Shown: positions 53,483 to 54,999 of the stretch, one piece after another
Layout: every line of letters begins with the position of its first letter
Position numbering within the stretch: position 1 is the stretch's first letter
Assembly: GCA_900155495.1 (NCBI GenBank)
Contig: FTLJ01000460.1
Location: forward strand, 1-54,999
DNA: 54,999 nt
Source: Porogramme epimiltina
Lineage: Eukaryota > Basidiomycota > Agaricomycetes > Polyporales > Polyporaceae
Reading direction: 5' to 3'
Program-made: the position numbers and the translations under genes
The notes under the pieces: model-generated
Told to the model about the DNA's origin: nothing
Database searches by the model: none
The model's input: only the letters and a program-made list of their open reading frames with translations

Positions 53483-54551
53483 ACCCTATGATGTTTCTTA
53501 CATCACTCTATTACTTTCTTCGAGGGACCCAGACACTGCATCAATACTATGTAATGGGAAAAGTTAGGGCTTGAGTGGCCGCAAAATCACCTGCCTCTCT
53601 CCTAGGCCTAGCCTCCAATCCTATTGCTCGACCTTCATCATAATCAGTATTGCACGACGTGGGCATCATAGCACTGGCCAGTGCGCCACTAGTATTGTGA
53701 CCCCCCTACTTTGGTGGGATATAAGAAGCGTATAGGGCTCCTTAATACTTATATCCGGACTTATGGTAGCGCCCTAGGTTGCACGTCATAGCGCTGGCTT
53801 TGAATGGCACCTTGCTGCATCCTATTACACTCTACAATCACAGGGAAGTCCGTCAATCTTGCTTCCTATAGTGCATGCAATGTTGTTATTTCTACCAAAT
53901 AAAAATTACTCAGCCACCTTAGGCTACAGACGGCCAGTTGTATGCACGACGACACTGCTTCATAATCAATATTTGAACCGAAATATTGACGTCATCGGCT
54001 ATAAAACGAAATAATGTCCTTGCTCTTGCTCTTTCAGCTGCTTCTGATCTCTCTCTCGGCTTTGCGTACCTTCAGGTGGAGAAAAATGTAGGTAAGTCGT
54101 GAAACAACCTAACCGTTCAGTAGCAATCTGAGGATTTTCTTGACCATAGCACCCTAGCGCACGCCTATCGCACATCACAACGAATGATCACGAGCACTGG
54201 ATACTACCTACTAGAAGTCCAAGACCAACAAAACGCGCTCCTGCACGCGCAAAGCCACTATATACACGTCCCCACATCCTAGCGGCGCACGGGGGCGGCG
54301 GCGACGACCCACACACACGTCTGCCCACCAAGCGTCCGCAGCGCACCACGAACCCACATCCGCCCGAGCCCCGCCCTGGTCGCGCCAGCCGCGCCAAAGC
54401 GGCAGCGGGGGGCGCCCTCAGCGCCGCACCCATACTCGCACCTCGGTCAGCCCGCGGCACGCCCGCGACCACGACCACGCGCGGCAGCTCGGCGTCCTCC
54501 CCACCCTCGTCGTCACTCCCCCTCAGGAGAGGAGCCCCCCCAGGCCCTACG
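53483..54551. other. Intergenic region with 3' flank of the edge gene
   Basis: AT-rich to about 54180, then GC-rich from 54280, where it aligns with the pseudogene flank at 46216-46480. A TATAAAA (54000-54006) has no evident gene after it. No coding sequence is supported. Confidence 0.45.
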
Positions 54552-54907
54552 TCAGCTCTTCCTCTCCAGCCCATTCAACCCCTCCCTCCGCCGATCAAGC
54601 TCGTCCCCGCCGTCCCCCCCACCCACCGAGCCGTCGTCCCGGAGACGCTTCCGGCCCCCCGGCGGCGACGCGCCCACGTCCGGCGGCATCGGGAACCGCG
54701 CGCCGCTCAGCGGGGGCACGGGCGGCGGCAGCGAGAGCCCCATGCTCCCCCCGCCCGCGGAGCTCGCGGCGGACGTCGTGTTGGACGCCGCCGAGGACGG
54801 GCCCGTCCCCGGCAGCGGCCCGCTCAGGAAGTCGAACCAGTTGCTGCTGTCTGTCGGGGGCGTGCCGTGCGGCGCGGCTGTGCGGTGGCGGGAGAAGGCG
54901 ACATAGG
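54552..54907 (-). CDS. Partial gene, C-terminal part only, unrecognised
   Basis: The open frame runs from the window edge region to a stop at 54552. The visible C-terminus reads FSRHRTAAPHGTPPTDSSNW, FDFLSGPLPG, then Ser/Ala/Gly/Pro-rich sequence, LPPPVPPLSGARFPMPP, GGRKRLRDDGSV and DELDRRREGLNGLERKS. It is low complexity with a basic RKRLRDD patch, as in many regulatory proteins, but the family is not recognisable. The upstream border is uncertain: it could be an intron acceptor or continuous coding. A decayed duplicate lies at 46216-46900, which supports this being a real gene rather than a random GC-rich frame. Confidence 0.55.
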
Positions 54908-54919
54908 AACGGGAGGGGA

Positions 54920-54999
54920 AGGGAGGGGGGGGGGGGGGGGGAAGGGGGGGAAGGGAGAGGGGGGGGGGCAGGGGGGGGTTTGAAACCCGGGGGGGGGGG
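54920..54999. other. G-homopolymer-rich terminal stretch
   Basis: The last ~80 bases are almost all G with a few A, C and T. Real sequence could be a minus-strand polypyrimidine tract, but the length and purity suggest a low-quality contig end. Confidence 0.7.

Noticed and set aside
1..54999. CRISPR arrays, bacterial-style operons, rRNA genes or telomeric repeats
   Set aside because: None seen; introns and gene content are eukaryotic, and no TTAGGG arrays occur at either end.

Overview
This window is nuclear DNA of a filamentous basidiomycete, most likely an agaricomycete of the polypore type. The protein-coding genes carry many short (about 50-70 nt) GT-AG introns and some very small exons. 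The gene types are typical of such fungi: squalene synthase, a Ytp1-like membrane protein, secreted class-3 lipases, HET-domain proteins and F-box remnants. The species cannot be named from sequence alone. Gene models were built by hand: every splice junction listed is GT-AG, keeps the reading frame, and for recognised families restores the expected family motifs.

Left arm (1-12.5 kb) is mostly housekeeping: an RCC1-repeat protein with a C-terminal PHD finger (+), squalene synthase ERG9 (-), a 12-exon Ytp1/DUF2427 membrane protein (-), a decayed F-box/LRR gene (-) and an intron-containing tRNA-Pro(AGG). The middle (14-32 kb) holds an uncharacterised seven-exon gene whose introns are all phase 0, two tandem class-3 lipases flanking a HET gene, a FAD-dependent aromatic-hydroxylase-like monooxygenase, a HET relic and a 2-oxoglutarate/Fe(II) oxygenase.

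The right arm (29-53.5 kb) is a HET-domain array. With the member at 18-20 kb it gives six intact HET genes, called here HET-A to HET-F, plus one internally deleted relic. All six proteins share an N-terminal HET domain and a long C-terminal extension with recurring motifs. Four of them (B, D, E, F) end in a two-helix hydrophobic module, C ends in one transmembrane segment, and A ends in an acidic tail. At least five genes have a small 5'UTR intron directly before the start codon. B, D and E also share similar TATA/UTR sequence. Three diverged copies of a roughly 0.6-1.3 kb repeat each lie upstream of a HET locus (relic, B, D), so a repeat-plus-HET unit seems to have been duplicated. HET-D contains an 18-nt minisatellite inside its HET domain. 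A truncated copy of the gene 3' end found at the right window edge lies just downstream of HET-D, a second trace of segmental duplication.

The most interesting system is therefore a young, expanding cluster of membrane-tailed HET proteins, probably acting in non-self recognition or regulated cell death. The function is inferred from the HET family; the sequence itself proves only the architecture. The last ~80 bases are G-homopolymer-rich and should be distrusted.
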